DNA of 64,000 nt from Stenotrophomonas sp. UBA2629 (lineage in GTDB: Bacteria > Pseudomonadota > Gammaproteobacteria > Xanthomonadales > Xanthomonadaceae): contig DEOB01000011.1 of the NCBI GenBank assembly GCA_002359895.1, forward strand, positions 187,203-251,202, read 5' to 3'. The first letter of the stretch is position 1; every line of letters begins with the position of its first letter. The translations under genes were made by a program, and so were the position numbers. Shown here piece after piece: positions 1 through 8,771 of this stretch. Below the pieces are notes generated by a model that was given only the letters and a program-made list of their open reading frames with translations, did not search any database and was not told where the DNA came from.

Positions 1-438
1 GGCCTGTATCCCAGCACCGGCATGGCCTACTACGGCTATAACCGCTGGACCGGCAGTGGCAGCGGCAGCCTGCGCACGTTCCCGGCCAGCTACAGCGGCA
101 TCCGCTTCTACACGATCACCGCTGGCCTGCGCGACCAGGTGCACTGCTTTACCACCAGCTACAGCAGCGGCTGTAGCGATGGCGCACTGTTCAACAGTGC
201 CGCCAATGTCTATGCGCAGGTGGATGTTGGCGCCGGCAGCAGCGCCTACAGTTTCGACTGGGATTGGAGCGATGGCGGCCCTTACAACTTTGGCGGCGGT
301 GACACCAGCAATGGCGTGGGCCACTTCCGCTCAAAAAACAATGCCGGCCTGATCGTACGCAACATGCTCACCAGCGACTGCACCAGCAATTGTGCTGCCG
401 GCTACAGCGGCGTCTACGGGCCTGTGGTCAACCGCTGA
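1..438 (+). CDS. Unknown Gly/Ser/Tyr-rich protein, 3' part only
   Basis: The frame is open from base 1, so the true start lies outside the window; the first ATG inside is at 22. The visible 145 residues are rich in Gly, Ser, Tyr and Asn, have almost no Lys, and carry six Cys residues, two pairs of them close together near the C-terminus (around DCTSNC). This looks like a secreted, disulphide-bonded domain. I recognise no family. A strong hairpin follows 15 bases after the stop, which supports a real gene end. Codon use fits the neighbours. Confidence 0.6.
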   Translation, partial: GLYPSTGMAYYGYNRWTGSGSGSLRTFPASYSGIRFYTITAGLRDQVHCFTTSYSSGCSDGALFNSAANVYAQVDVGAGSSAYSFDWDWSDGGPYNFGGGDTSNGVGHFRSKNNAGLIVRNMLTSDCTSNCAAGYSGVYGPVVNR

Positions 439-453
439 GCTTGCCGTAAACAA

Positions 454-485
454 AAAAGCCCACCCGATGACTTCGGGCGGGCTTT
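454..485. terminator. Bidirectional intrinsic terminator
   Basis: An AAAGCCC...GGGCTTT stem of 13 pairs with one mismatch and a 4-6 base loop lies between two convergent genes. It is A-rich on the left and T-rich on the right, so it can serve both strands. Confidence 0.75.
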
Positions 486-506
486 CGCATACGCAATGCT
501 TACACC

Positions 507-1430
507 TCAGCCATGCGCCAATGCGTAATCCAACGCACCGCGCACCGCTGCGACCTGGGCGTCGTTGCATTGCTGCGGCGTGGCTTTTGCGCTGTCCGGG
601 TAGACCTCGGTAGTGGTGGTGAAACGCGCGCCGCTGACGCTGGCACACAAACCCAGCGCCTTTAGCGGGTACTCGATCACGCCTTCGGCAACCACCGGGG
701 AGCCGATGATCTCGCCGTGTGCGTCCGCCGGTGCAAGGTGAGTGATCTTCACCACTTCATCGTTGACCGCCTGCTGGAATTCACGCTGGCGGTTCTCGCT
801 GTCATCCACCAGATAGAAACCATCCGGAATTTCACCCGGCTCGAACGGTTTGCCATCGCGCGCAGCCAGTGCGGGACGGAACTCGCTTTCATCGGTGTCG
901 GTGGTTTCATGCAGGTCGATATGCATCACCACCTTGCCTTTCAGCGGCGCCACCAATGCCATCAATGCTGCCGATTCCGGCGCGGGGCTGTTGTCCACGA
1001 ACGAGCGGTTTGGGTCCAGCGCCAATGCGTTCCAACGCTGGATGCGCTCATAGCCCCAAGGGCTTACACATGGCACCACCAACAGATTGCACTTGCCGGC
1101 ATAGTCAGCGGCATGTTGATCGATGAACTGCAGCGCGCCCTGCACGCCGCTGGTTTCATAACCGTGCACGCCGCCGGTCACCAGCATTACCGGCAAGCTG
1201 TCCTTCCAGTCACGGCTGCGCACCGCCAACAACGGGTAGCGACCATCCGGATACTCCAACTCACCGTACTGCGACACATCGAAGCGATCGCGCAGCGCAT
1301 CGATCTTCGCCACCACTTCATCTGCATGACTGCGCTGCACCACCTGCCGCGCCAACCATTGCGCACGCTCTGCCGCACCCCAGGGCTGGCCCGGCGTACC
1401 CACCGGATAGAAAGCAGCAACAGTGTTCAT
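507..1430 (-). CDS. M14 family metallopeptidase (carboxypeptidase-like)
   Basis: A 307-residue zinc carboxypeptidase of the M14 fold. The zinc ligands are in HGYE (H89, E92) and in HIDLHE (H170/H174); NRSF (about 141-144) holds the substrate-binding Asn-Arg; the catalytic Glu is in TTTEVYPD near residue 270. No signal peptide is visible, so it is probably cytoplasmic, perhaps acting on small peptides or N-acyl amino acids. The ATG at 1430 is the only sensible start. It converges on the partial gene at 1-438 and stands alone on the minus strand. The family is secure; the substrate is unknown. Confidence 0.85.
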   Translation of the reverse strand: MNTVAAFYPVGTPGQPWGAAERAQWLARQVVQRSHADEVVAKIDALRDRFDVSQYGELEYPDGRYPLLAVRSRDWKDSLPVMLVTGGVHGYETSGVQGALQFIDQHAADYAGKCNLLVVPCVSPWGYERIQRWNALALDPNRSFVDNSPAPESAALMALVAPLKGKVVMHIDLHETTDTDESEFRPALAARDGKPFEPGEIPDGFYLVDDSENRQREFQQAVNDEVVKITHLAPADAHGEIIGSPVVAEGVIEYPLKALGLCASVSGARFTTTTEVYPDSAKATPQQCNDAQVAAVRGALDYALAHG

Positions 1431-1625
1431 GTAATACCTCGTTGAAGATGTCGGTCAGGTGCGCACTCTACACTCAAGCCGCCCGCGCTTCCGCTGCGCC
1501 TGATTGGCTAGATGAACCGCCCTTCAACCCCGCGACCCCGTTTTCACCTGAGGTTTTCCTTGTTGCGCGCAGGCTTGCCCCGTACGAGCACGCATCTCGC
1601 TGTTGATACGCACAAGGAGCTGATC

Positions 1626-1997
1626 ATGCGCATTTCATCCAACAAACTCGCGAGTACTTTCCTGGGGCTGGGCATGCTGGTCGCCGCTGGCGCGCACGCC
1701 CAGACGTATGGACCGAATGACGAGGGCCGCCGCTTCAATGACGGCAGCCGTGTTGAATGCAGGAAAGTGGAAGTTGCCAGCAACGCACGCGACCACAACC
1801 GTGTGGCTGGCACGGCCACCGGCGCGGTGATTGGGGGCCTGCTCGGCAACCAGGTCGGCAAAGGCAATGGACGTAAAGTGGCCACCGCAGCAGGTGCCGT
1901 GGCAGGCGGCATGGTGGGGCGTAACGTCCAAGGCCGTAACCAGGAGCGCAATGGTCAGCGCGTTGTCGAAACGCGTTGCGAGCGCGTCTATCGCTGA
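1626..1997 (+). CDS. Glycine-zipper 2TM-domain envelope protein
   Basis: A 123-residue protein of the Rickettsia 17-kDa antigen/glycine-zipper type. ATG 1626 is preferred because AAGGAG lies just upstream and it gives a clean signal peptide ending at AHA-Q; the frame stays open upstream to 1512 but that part looks untranslated. The core (about residues 55-95) has the typical GTATGAVIGGLLGNQVG and AGAVAGGMVG glycine-zipper helices. Such proteins sit in the periplasm or outer membrane and help envelope integrity. It is a single gene with its own terminator. Confidence 0.85.
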   Translation: MRISSNKLASTFLGLGMLVAAGAHAQTYGPNDEGRRFNDGSRVECRKVEVASNARDHNRVAGTATGAVIGGLLGNQVGKGNGRKVATAAGAVAGGMVGRNVQGRNQERNGQRVVETRCERVYR

Positions 1998-2025
1998 CCT
2001 GCATCGCATTGGAACCACGTAAAAC

Positions 2026-2051
2026 ACAAAGGCCCCGCAAGGGGCCTTTGT
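2026..2051. terminator. Intrinsic terminator between convergent genes
   Basis: A perfect 11-bp stem ACAAAGGCCCC / GGGGCCTTTGT with a GCAA tetraloop lies between the glycine-zipper gene and the acyltransferase. Confidence 0.85.
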
Positions 2052-2072
2052 CGTTTCATATCCGCGATGGTC

Positions 2073-2957
2073 TCAGGCCTTGCCTTCCAGCATCGCTGCG
2101 ATGTCGGCGTCCTTCTGCAACCAAAGGCTGTTCATCCACTGCTGGAACTGCGCGCGGTAAGTGCGGTCGTCCTGGTAATTGCCACCAATCAACTCGGCGG
2201 GAATCGGCAGCTTGCGCACCAGCACCTTCACCTCAGGCAGCCGGTTGGCCATCAGATCAACCATGGACGGAATACCCTTCGGGTAGACGATGGTCACATC
2301 CAGCAGCGCGTGCAGGCCCTTGCCCATCGCGTCCAATACAAACGCAACACCGCCGGACTTGGGCTTGAGCAGGTACTTGAACGGCGACGCTTGGCCGTCG
2401 TGCTTTTCCTGAGTGAAGCGCGTGCCTTCCACAAAGTTCATCACCGCCACCGGAATGCTGCGGAACTTCTCGCAGGCCTTGCGGGTAACTTCCATATCAC
2501 GGCGCCCCAGCTCCGGGTTCTTGACGATCTGCTTGCGCGTGTAGCGGCCCATGAACGGGAAATCCAACGCCCACCACGCCAAACCCAACACCGGCACCCA
2601 GAACAACGAACGCTTCAGGAAAAAACGCAGCAACGGAATCTTCCGGTTGAACACTTTCTGCAGCACCAGGATGTCCACCCAGCTCTGGTGATTGGCCAGC
2701 ACCAGGTAATGGCCGTCGCGATCAAGATCGGCCAGCCCGCTGACCTCGAACGTGGTCCGTGTGAACAGATGAATCATGCCGCTGTTGACGCTGATCCAGC
2801 TCTCAGCCAAACCGGTGAGCAGCGGATTGCAGACCCGGCGAACCGCTTGGAACGGCAGCACTGCCTTCACCAGCGCCACCACGAACAGTGGCAGGCAATG
2901 CATCAGCGTATTGATGGCAATCAGCGGCAGAACCAGAGCGACGCGCAACCACACCAT
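2073..2957 (-). CDS. 1-acyl-glycerol-3-phosphate acyltransferase family protein (YihG-like)
   Basis: A 294-residue LPLAT-family membrane acyltransferase. The catalytic NHQSWVD (HX4D) motif is near residue 90 and the acceptor motif FVEGTRFT near 180. A hydrophobic N-terminal stretch (MVWLRVALVLPLIAIN) anchors it in the inner membrane. ATG 2957 is chosen because the open frame upstream (to 3128) is not membrane-like or family-like. It is expected to acylate lysophosphatidic acid or a related lysolipid. Length and motifs match the YihG branch better than PlsC. Confidence 0.85.
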   Translation of the reverse strand: MVWLRVALVLPLIAINTLMHCLPLFVVALVKAVLPFQAVRRVCNPLLTGLAESWISVNSGMIHLFTRTTFEVSGLADLDRDGHYLVLANHQSWVDILVLQKVFNRKIPLLRFFLKRSLFWVPVLGLAWWALDFPFMGRYTRKQIVKNPELGRRDMEVTRKACEKFRSIPVAVMNFVEGTRFTQEKHDGQASPFKYLLKPKSGGVAFVLDAMGKGLHALLDVTIVYPKGIPSMVDLMANRLPEVKVLVRKLPIPAELIGGNYQDDRTYRAQFQQWMNSLWLQKDADIAAMLEGKA

Positions 2958-3152
2958 AGGGATACCGGGGACTCGTCCGAAAGAGGGACAGGGTAGCAAA
3001 GAGCGGCAATGAGTGAATGAGGGACAGCCTGTCGTGGCAGAAGCGGCACTTGATTGACCCTCGAAGTTCGCTGTCATCTCCATGACTGCGACCAGCCACG
3101 GACCACGCTGTCCCGCCTCCTCTGTCACAGACCAGCCCCTCGCCCACGAAAA

Positions 3153-3172
3153 AGGCCGCCTCGCGGCGGCCT
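3153..3172 (-). terminator. Terminator of the cyo operon
   Basis: AGGCCGCC-TCGC-GGCGGCCT is a perfect 8-bp stem. On the minus strand it is followed by a run of five T. It lies 29 bases past the cyoD stop. Confidence 0.85.
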
Positions 3173-3201
3173 CCTTCGTGTTGCGGGGATCAGCCGATTG
3201 C

Positions 3202-3543
3202 TCAGCCCATCATGTGGAAGTTCATGTTCCACATCACCCACAACGTGCCGGCCACGATGATGCCGATCACCACCAGGGTGAACAGGCCGGCCTTGACGTT
3301 CCAACGTTGCGCCGAAGAACCATTCAGGTGCAGGAAGAACACCAGGTGCACCAGCAGCTGCAGGATGCCGGCGATCACGATCACCGCACCGGTGGCGAAA
3401 CTTGAAGACAGGCCGCCGCTCATCACCACCCAGAACGGAATGATGGTGAGCACCGCTGCCAACAGGAAGCCGATCAGGTAGGACTTGACGCTGCCGTGGC
3501 TCTCGCCGCCGGCACCGTGTGCATGATTGTCATGTGCGGACAT
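3202..3543 (-). CDS. cyoD: Cytochrome o ubiquinol oxidase subunit IV
   Basis: A 113-residue, three-helix subunit IV of the bo3 oxidase. SHGSVKSYLIGFLLA and HLVFFLHLN are characteristic. The ATG at 3543 overlaps the cyoC stop by one base (TAATG), so translation is probably coupled. The N-terminus has several His residues. A longer open frame to 3948 in this frame is only a shadow over cyoC. It is the last gene of cyoABCD; no cyoE (haem O synthase) follows before the terminator. Confidence 0.95.
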   Translation of the reverse strand: MSAHDNHAHGAGGESHGSVKSYLIGFLLAAVLTIIPFWVVMSGGLSSSFATGAVIVIAGILQLLVHLVFFLHLNGSSAQRWNVKAGLFTLVVIGIIVAGTLWVMWNMNFHMMG

Positions 3544-4178
3544 TACATAGCTCCCGACAGGTAGACGACAGAGAACACGCCGATCCAGACCAGATCCAGG
3601 AAGTGCCAGAACAGGCTCAGGCACGCCATGCGGGTCTTGTTGCGCGGGGTCAGGCCGTCGTTCTTGAGCTGGATCAGCATCACCAGCAACCACAACATGC
3701 CGGCGCTGACGTGCAGACCGTGGGTACCGACCAAGGCGAAGAACGCCGACAGGAACGCACTCTTGTCCGGGCCGTGACCCTGATGGATCAGGTGGTTGAA
3801 TTCCCAGATTTCCATGCACATGAAGCCGGCACCCAGCAGCCAGGTAACGGCCAGCCAGAAGAACATCTGGCCCTTCTTGGCCTGGTGCAGGGCAATCATG
3901 CCCAAGCCGAAGGTCAGCGAGGAGACCAGCAGCAGCGCGGTTTCCCATGCCACGAACGACAGATCGAACAGATCCTTCGCGGACGGGCCACCGTTGGTGC
4001 CGCCAGCAAGCACCACATAAGTGGCGAACAGGCTGGCGAAGATGAGCAGATCGCTCATCAGGTACACCCAGAAACCGAAGACGGTGTTCTCGCCGGTGTC
4101 GTGGTGCTCGTGGTCATGCCCGTGGTCCGACGCGTGAGCGTCGGAACCGTGGGTCATCGTGTGGGCGTTGCTGCTCAT
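3543..4178 (-). CDS. cyoC: Cytochrome o ubiquinol oxidase subunit III
   Basis: A 211-residue inner-membrane subunit III with five predicted helices. FGFWVYLMSDLLIFASLFATY opens the membrane part, and FNHLI and GTHGLHV are family motifs. The first 28 residues are strikingly His/Asp-rich (GHDHEHHD), a trait also present in enterobacterial CyoC as I remember it. The gene overlaps cyoB by four bases (ATGA). Confidence 0.95.
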   Translation of the reverse strand: MSSNAHTMTHGSDAHASDHGHDHEHHDTGENTVFGFWVYLMSDLLIFASLFATYVVLAGGTNGGPSAKDLFDLSFVAWETALLLVSSLTFGLGMIALHQAKKGQMFFWLAVTWLLGAGFMCMEIWEFNHLIHQGHGPDKSAFLSAFFALVGTHGLHVSAGMLWLLVMLIQLKNDGLTPRNKTRMACLSLFWHFLDLVWIGVFSVVYLSGAM

Positions 4179-6178
4179 GCCTTCACCTCGGTCTTCACCA
4201 GGCCCTGGGCAACCAGGTGCTTGCGGTGTTCGTTCTCGATACGCTCGACTTCAGCGGCCGGCACCCAGTAATCCACGTCCTTGTCGAAGGTGCGGTAGAT
4301 GAAGGTGCCGATCATGCCGACCAGGCCGATGATGGCGAACACCCACATGTGCCACACCATCGCAAAGCCCAGCACCAGGCTGAAGGCGCCGATGACAACA
4401 CCGGTACCGGTGTTCTTGGGCATGTGGATGTCGCTGTACTTGGCCGGCTTCGGCCATGCCTCGCCACGCTGCTTGCGCTGCCAGAAGTCGTCCAGCTCCT
4501 CGCCCTTGGGCAGGACGGCGAAGTTGTAGAACTGCACCGGGGAAGCGGTTTCCCACTCCAGGGTACGGGCATCCCACGGGTCGCCGGTGAGGTCGGCATT
4601 CTTCTTGCGGTCGCGGATGGACACGGCGATCTGGATCACCTGGCACAGGATGCCCAAGGCGATGATCGCAGCGCCAACGGCGGCAACGATGAAGAACGGC
4701 TGGTATTCCATGTTCGGGTAGCTCTGCAGGCGACGCGTTGCGCCCATGAAGCCCAGTGCATACAGCGGCATGAACGCCACATAGAAACCGATGAACCAGC
4801 CCCAGAACGCACGCTTGCCCCAGGTTTCATTCAACTTGAAACCGAACATCTTCGGCCACCAGTAGGTGATGCCCGCGAACATGCCGAACACCACGCCGCC
4901 GATGATGACGTTGTGGAAGTGGGCAATCAGGAACAGCGAGTTGTGCAACACAAAGTCGATGGCCGGGATCGCCAACATCACGCCGGTCATGCCGCCGATG
5001 GTGAAGGTGACCATGAAGCCGATCGTCCACAACACCGGCGAGGTGAAGTGCACGCGGCCGCGGTACATCGTGAACAACCAGTTGAAGATCTTCACACCGG
5101 TGGGGATGGAGATGATCATCGTCGTGATGCCGAAGAAGGCATTGACGTTGGCACCCGAGCCCATGGTGAAGAAGTGGTGCAGCCACACCAGGAACGACAG
5201 CACGCCGATGGCACAGGTCGCATAGACCATGCCCTTGTAGCCGAACAGCGTCTTGCGCGAGAACGTGGCGATGACTTCAGAGAACACACCAAATGCCGGC
5301 AGCACCAGGATATAGACTTCCGGGTGGCCCCAGATCCAGATCAGGTTGATGTACAGCATGGCGTTGCCGCCGCCATCGTTGGTGAAGAAGTGCGTGCCCA
5401 GGTAACGGTCCAGGGTCAACAGCACCAGGGTGATGGTCAACACCGGGAACGCAGCGATGATCAGCACGTTGGTGACCAGCGCGGTCCAGGTGAACACCGG
5501 CATCTTCATCAGCGGCATACCGGGGGTACGCATCTTGAGGATGGTGATGAAGAAGTTGATGCCGCTCAGCGTGGTACCCAGGCCCGCAACCTGCAGTGCC
5601 CAGATGTAGTAATCCATGCCGACGCTTGGGCTGTACTCCAACCCTGACAACGGCGGGAACGCCAACCAACCGGTCGCAGCGAATTCACCGATCCACAGCG
5701 AGATCATCATCAGGCCAGCGCCTGCGACAAACAGCCAGAAGCTCAGTGAGTTCAGGAACGGATAGGCAACGTCGCGTGCGCCGATCTGCAGCGGCACCAC
5801 CAGGTTCATCAAACCGGTGATCAGCGGCATGGCCACGAAGAAGATCATGATCACGCCGTGCGCGGTGAAGATCTGGTCGTAATGGTGTGGCGGCAGATAG
5901 CCCTCCGCACCACCGGCGGCCAGCGCCTGCTGTGCACGCATCATGATGGCGTCGGAGAAGCCGCGCAGCAGCATCACAAACGCCACGATCAGGTACATCG
6001 CACCGATCTTCTTGTGGTCCACCGAGGTGAACCACTCTTTCCACAGGTAGCCCCACAGCTTGAACTTGGTGATGGCCGCAACAACGGCCAGGCCACCGAG
6101 CATCGCGCCGATCAGCGTGGTGAGCACGATCGGATCGTGCGGCAGTGAATCAAGAGAGAGTTTTCCAAGCATCGTCAT
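4175..6178 (-). CDS. cyoB: Cytochrome o ubiquinol oxidase subunit I
   Basis: A 667-residue catalytic subunit of the haem-copper quinol oxidase, which reduces O2 to water and pumps protons. WGHPEVYILVLPAFG holds the CuB His and the cross-linked Tyr; HH of WLHHFFTMG supplies two more CuB ligands; the HFHNVIIGG segment near the C-terminal third carries the haem ligands. About 15 membrane helices are visible. It starts at ATG 6178, overlapping the cyoA stop by four bases; a second ATG at 6172 is possible. Length equals that of the E. coli protein. Confidence 0.97.
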   Translation of the reverse strand: MTMLGKLSLDSLPHDPIVLTTLIGAMLGGLAVVAAITKFKLWGYLWKEWFTSVDHKKIGAMYLIVAFVMLLRGFSDAIMMRAQQALAAGGAEGYLPPHHYDQIFTAHGVIMIFFVAMPLITGLMNLVVPLQIGARDVAYPFLNSLSFWLFVAGAGLMMISLWIGEFAATGWLAFPPLSGLEYSPSVGMDYYIWALQVAGLGTTLSGINFFITILKMRTPGMPLMKMPVFTWTALVTNVLIIAAFPVLTITLVLLTLDRYLGTHFFTNDGGGNAMLYINLIWIWGHPEVYILVLPAFGVFSEVIATFSRKTLFGYKGMVYATCAIGVLSFLVWLHHFFTMGSGANVNAFFGITTMIISIPTGVKIFNWLFTMYRGRVHFTSPVLWTIGFMVTFTIGGMTGVMLAIPAIDFVLHNSLFLIAHFHNVIIGGVVFGMFAGITYWWPKMFGFKLNETWGKRAFWGWFIGFYVAFMPLYALGFMGATRRLQSYPNMEYQPFFIVAAVGAAIIALGILCQVIQIAVSIRDRKKNADLTGDPWDARTLEWETASPVQFYNFAVLPKGEELDDFWQRKQRGEAWPKPAKYSDIHMPKNTGTGVVIGAFSLVLGFAMVWHMWVFAIIGLVGMIGTFIYRTFDKDVDYWVPAAEVERIENEHRKHLVAQGLVKTEVKA

Positions 6179-7254
6179 TCTCCCGAGGGGCCGTGGCCGG
6201 CATGTGCGGCTTCGGCTGACTCGTTTGCGTTGTGACCGGCAGTGCCAGCAGCCTCGTCGGCGGCAGCAGGAGCGGCAGCAGCGTCATGACCTTCGTGGCC
6301 CATGGCCGCGTGGTCCATGGCTTCATGGTTCATCGCATCGTGGCCCATGGCCTCGTGCGACATCGCCTTGCCGTCATGCTTCATGCCGAAGTGGTGGCTG
6401 TCGCCCATGTGCTTGGCCATGATGGCGTCGAACAGACCCGACTGGGTGCTGCCGTAGTACGTCACCGGGTAGTAGTCATGGTTCTTTTCGGCGGCCAGCT
6501 CGTCAAAGGACTTCTGGTCCAGCACCTTGGCATCGCCGCGCACCTTGGCCAACCACGCCTGATATTCCTCATTGCTCACCGCGTGAGCCTTGAAGTGCAT
6601 CTTGCTGAAGCCTGCGCCGCTGTAATGCGAGGAAAGACCTTCAAAACTGCCCTTCTCGTTGGCGATCAGGTGCAGCTTGGTTTCCATGCCGGCCATCGAG
6701 TAGATCATGCTGCCCAGATGCGGAATGAAGAACGCGTTCATCACCGTGTCGGAGGTCAGCTGGAAGTTCAGCGGCGTATCCACCGGGAACGTCAGCTCAT
6801 TGACCACGGCGATGTTTTCTTCCGGGTAGATGAACAACCACTTCCAATCCAGCGAGATCGCTTCGATCTGCACCGCCTTGGTGTCGGACACCAACGGCTT
6901 GTACGGATCAAGCGCATGCGAGGAGCGCCAGGTCAGCACTGCAAGCACCAGGACGATCATGCACGGGATCGACCAGACCACCACTTCAATGGCGGTGGAG
7001 TGCGACCAGTTGGGTTCATAACGGGCCTTGGTGTTGGACGCGCGGTATTTCCACGCAAACACCAGCGTCATCACGATCACCGGAACGACCACCAGCAACA
7101 TCAGCACCGTGCAGGTGATCAGCAGCGTGAGTTCATCCCGGGCGATCTGGCCTTTGGGGTCAAACAAGGCCCAGTCGCAGCCCGTCATCATGACGGCCAT
7201 GGCAACAATGAGGCCCGGACGCAGCATGCGTCCAAGGGTTTTCAACGGAATCAT
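6175..7254 (-). CDS. cyoA: Cytochrome o ubiquinol oxidase subunit II
   Basis: A 359-residue lipoprotein subunit II. Lipobox-like MTGC gives acylated Cys26, then two helices and the periplasmic cupredoxin domain. The CuA Cys pair is absent from the domain, which marks a quinol rather than a cytochrome c oxidase. ATG 7254 is preferred over an upstream TTG at 7266. The C-terminal 80 or so residues (about 6178-6420) form a Met/His-rich tail with repeated HEAM/HDAM-type units ending in Ala-rich sequence, longer than I expect for the family. First gene of cyoABCD. Confidence 0.95.
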   Translation of the reverse strand: MIPLKTLGRMLRPGLIVAMAVMMTGCDWALFDPKGQIARDELTLLITCTVLMLLVVVPVIVMTLVFAWKYRASNTKARYEPNWSHSTAIEVVVWSIPCMIVLVLAVLTWRSSHALDPYKPLVSDTKAVQIEAISLDWKWLFIYPEENIAVVNELTFPVDTPLNFQLTSDTVMNAFFIPHLGSMIYSMAGMETKLHLIANEKGSFEGLSSHYSGAGFSKMHFKAHAVSNEEYQAWLAKVRGDAKVLDQKSFDELAAEKNHDYYPVTYYGSTQSGLFDAIMAKHMGDSHHFGMKHDGKAMSHEAMGHDAMNHEAMDHAAMGHEGHDAAAAPAAADEAAGTAGHNANESAEAAHAGHGPSGE

Positions 7255-7490
7255 CGGTCGATCCAATTGCGAGGGAGTACCTGACCCGGCCTCCCATGCG
7301 CGCTAACGCGAACGCCCGCCCGGAGATTGCCTCCAGGGGAACGCGAGCAGGGGGGTGCCAGATCACAGCCCCGTAATTTTAGGCCTTCACGCAACACTTA
7401 AGATAGGCATTGACAATGATTTCGCGCAGGAAACCCGGCCCGGAGCGTGCGACATGTTGTCGCACTGCGCGCATTGCGCGCCGAAAAAAC

Positions 7491-7520
7491 AGAAAGCCGA
7501 CTGCGGACAGTCGGCTTTCT
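7491..7520 (-). terminator. Terminator downstream of tRNA-Thr
   Basis: AGAAAGCCGACTG / CAGTCGGCTTTCT forms a perfect 13-bp stem with a 4-base loop. On the minus strand it is followed by GTTTTTTC. It lies five bases beyond the encoded CCA of the tRNA. Confidence 0.9.
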
Positions 7521-7525
7521 ATTTT

Positions 7526-7601
7526 TGGTGCCGGAAATAGGAATCGAACCTACGACCTACGCATTACGAATGCGCCGCTCTACCAACTGAGCTATTCCGG
7601 C
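7526..7601 (-). tRNA. tRNA-Thr (anticodon CGT)
   Basis: A 76-base cloverleaf read on the minus strand. The acceptor stem is GCCGGAA/TTCCGGC, the D arm GCTC...GAGC, the anticodon stem GCGCA/TGCGT enclosing the loop TTCGTAA (anticodon CGT, codon ACG), and the T arm contains GGTTCGATTCC. The 3' CCA is encoded. It is a single tRNA with its own terminator. Confidence 0.95.
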
Positions 7602-7767
7602 GAGCCGCGAATTGTAGGCGAAGCTGAACCTACAGGTCAACGAAATCGCGCGACAAAATCATTTTGAATTCGCGCTACCGCCAAATCAGCCGCTGAACGC
7701 GCGCCCATGCCGGCACAACCCCACTGCTCAACTGCCTGGCCGACCGTTGTCGGCCGACACAAGCAAA

Positions 7768-8718
7768 TCAGTCCACCAGCCTCAGACGCAGTTCCTTGGG
7801 CAGCGCAAACACCATCGACTCCGGCTCGCCATCCAGCTCGGAAAGCCCTTCCGCGCCCAGCTCGCGCAGGCGGGCAATGACGCCATCCACCAGCACCTGC
7901 GGGGCGGAAGCGCCCGCAGTGAGGCCGATGTGCTGCTTGCCTGCAACCCATTCAGGCTGGATCTCGTGGGCGCCATCAATCAGATAGGACTCAACGCCTT
8001 CACGACGCGCCAGCTCAGCCAAGCGATTGGAGTTGGAGCTGTTCGGCGAACCCACCACCAGCACCAGGTCGCAGCGCTTGGCCAGATCGCGCACGGCGTC
8101 CTGGCGGTTCTGCGTGGCGTAGCAGATGTCGTCGTTCTTCGGGCCCTGGATGGCCGGGAAGTGCTTGCGCAGCGCCTCGATCACCGCCCGCGTGTCATCC
8201 ACCGACAACGTGGTCTGGGTGGTGTAGGCGAAGTTTTCCGGCTGGCTGACCTGCAGCGCCTGCACGTCTTCCACGCTTTCCACCAGATAGATGTGGCCCT
8301 TGCCGTTTTCACGGTTCCACTGGCCCATGGTGCCTTCCACTTCCGGGTGCCCTTCGTGGCCGATCAACACCACGTCGCGACCGGCACGGCAATGGCGCGC
8401 CACCTCCAGGTGCACCTTGGTCACCAAGGGACAGGTCGCGTCAAATACCTTGAGGCCGCGACGATCCGCTTCGATACGCACCGCCTGCGACACGCCATGC
8501 GCGCTGAAGATGACCGTGTTGCCATCGGGCACCTCGTCCAGCTCCTCAACGAAGATGGCACCGCGCGCCTTCAGGTCATCGACCACAAAACGGTTGTGCA
8601 CTACCTCGTGACGCACATAGATCGGCGCACCCAGCGTCTCGATCGCACGCTTGACGATCTCGATGGCGCGGTCGACACCGGCGCAGAAACCTCGGGGATT
8701 GGCGAGCAGTACATCCAT
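7768..8718 (-). CDS. ispH: 4-hydroxy-3-methylbut-2-enyl diphosphate reductase
   Basis: A 316-residue iron-sulphur enzyme for the last step of the MEP pathway, making IPP and DMAPP from HMBPP. The three cluster-binding cysteines are at C12 (RGFCAGV), C96 (DATCPLV) and C199 (DICYATQ); H41, H74, H124 and E126 of HEGHPE match the substrate-binding residues of E. coli IspH. It starts 53 bases after lspA and ends the murJ-ribF-ileS-lspA-ispH run. Confidence 0.97.
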   Translation of the reverse strand: MDVLLANPRGFCAGVDRAIEIVKRAIETLGAPIYVRHEVVHNRFVVDDLKARGAIFVEELDEVPDGNTVIFSAHGVSQAVRIEADRRGLKVFDATCPLVTKVHLEVARHCRAGRDVVLIGHEGHPEVEGTMGQWNRENGKGHIYLVESVEDVQALQVSQPENFAYTTQTTLSVDDTRAVIEALRKHFPAIQGPKNDDICYATQNRQDAVRDLAKRCDLVLVVGSPNSSNSNRLAELARREGVESYLIDGAHEIQPEWVAGKQHIGLTAGASAPQVLVDGVIARLRELGAEGLSELDGEPESMVFALPKELRLRLVD

Positions 8719-8771
8719 CAGTCAGACAGTCCAGCCGGCGATTGCCGGTCATGCAGAAACAGGTAAAGGGA

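Noticed and set aside
4217..5647. 476-codon open frame on the plus strand
   Set aside because: It is antisense to cyoB, whose motifs are certain. The His/Gln/Asp-rich translation is the usual shadow of a GC-rich membrane protein gene.
7410..7667. 85-codon open frame on the plus strand
   Set aside because: It runs across the tRNA-Thr gene and its terminator.
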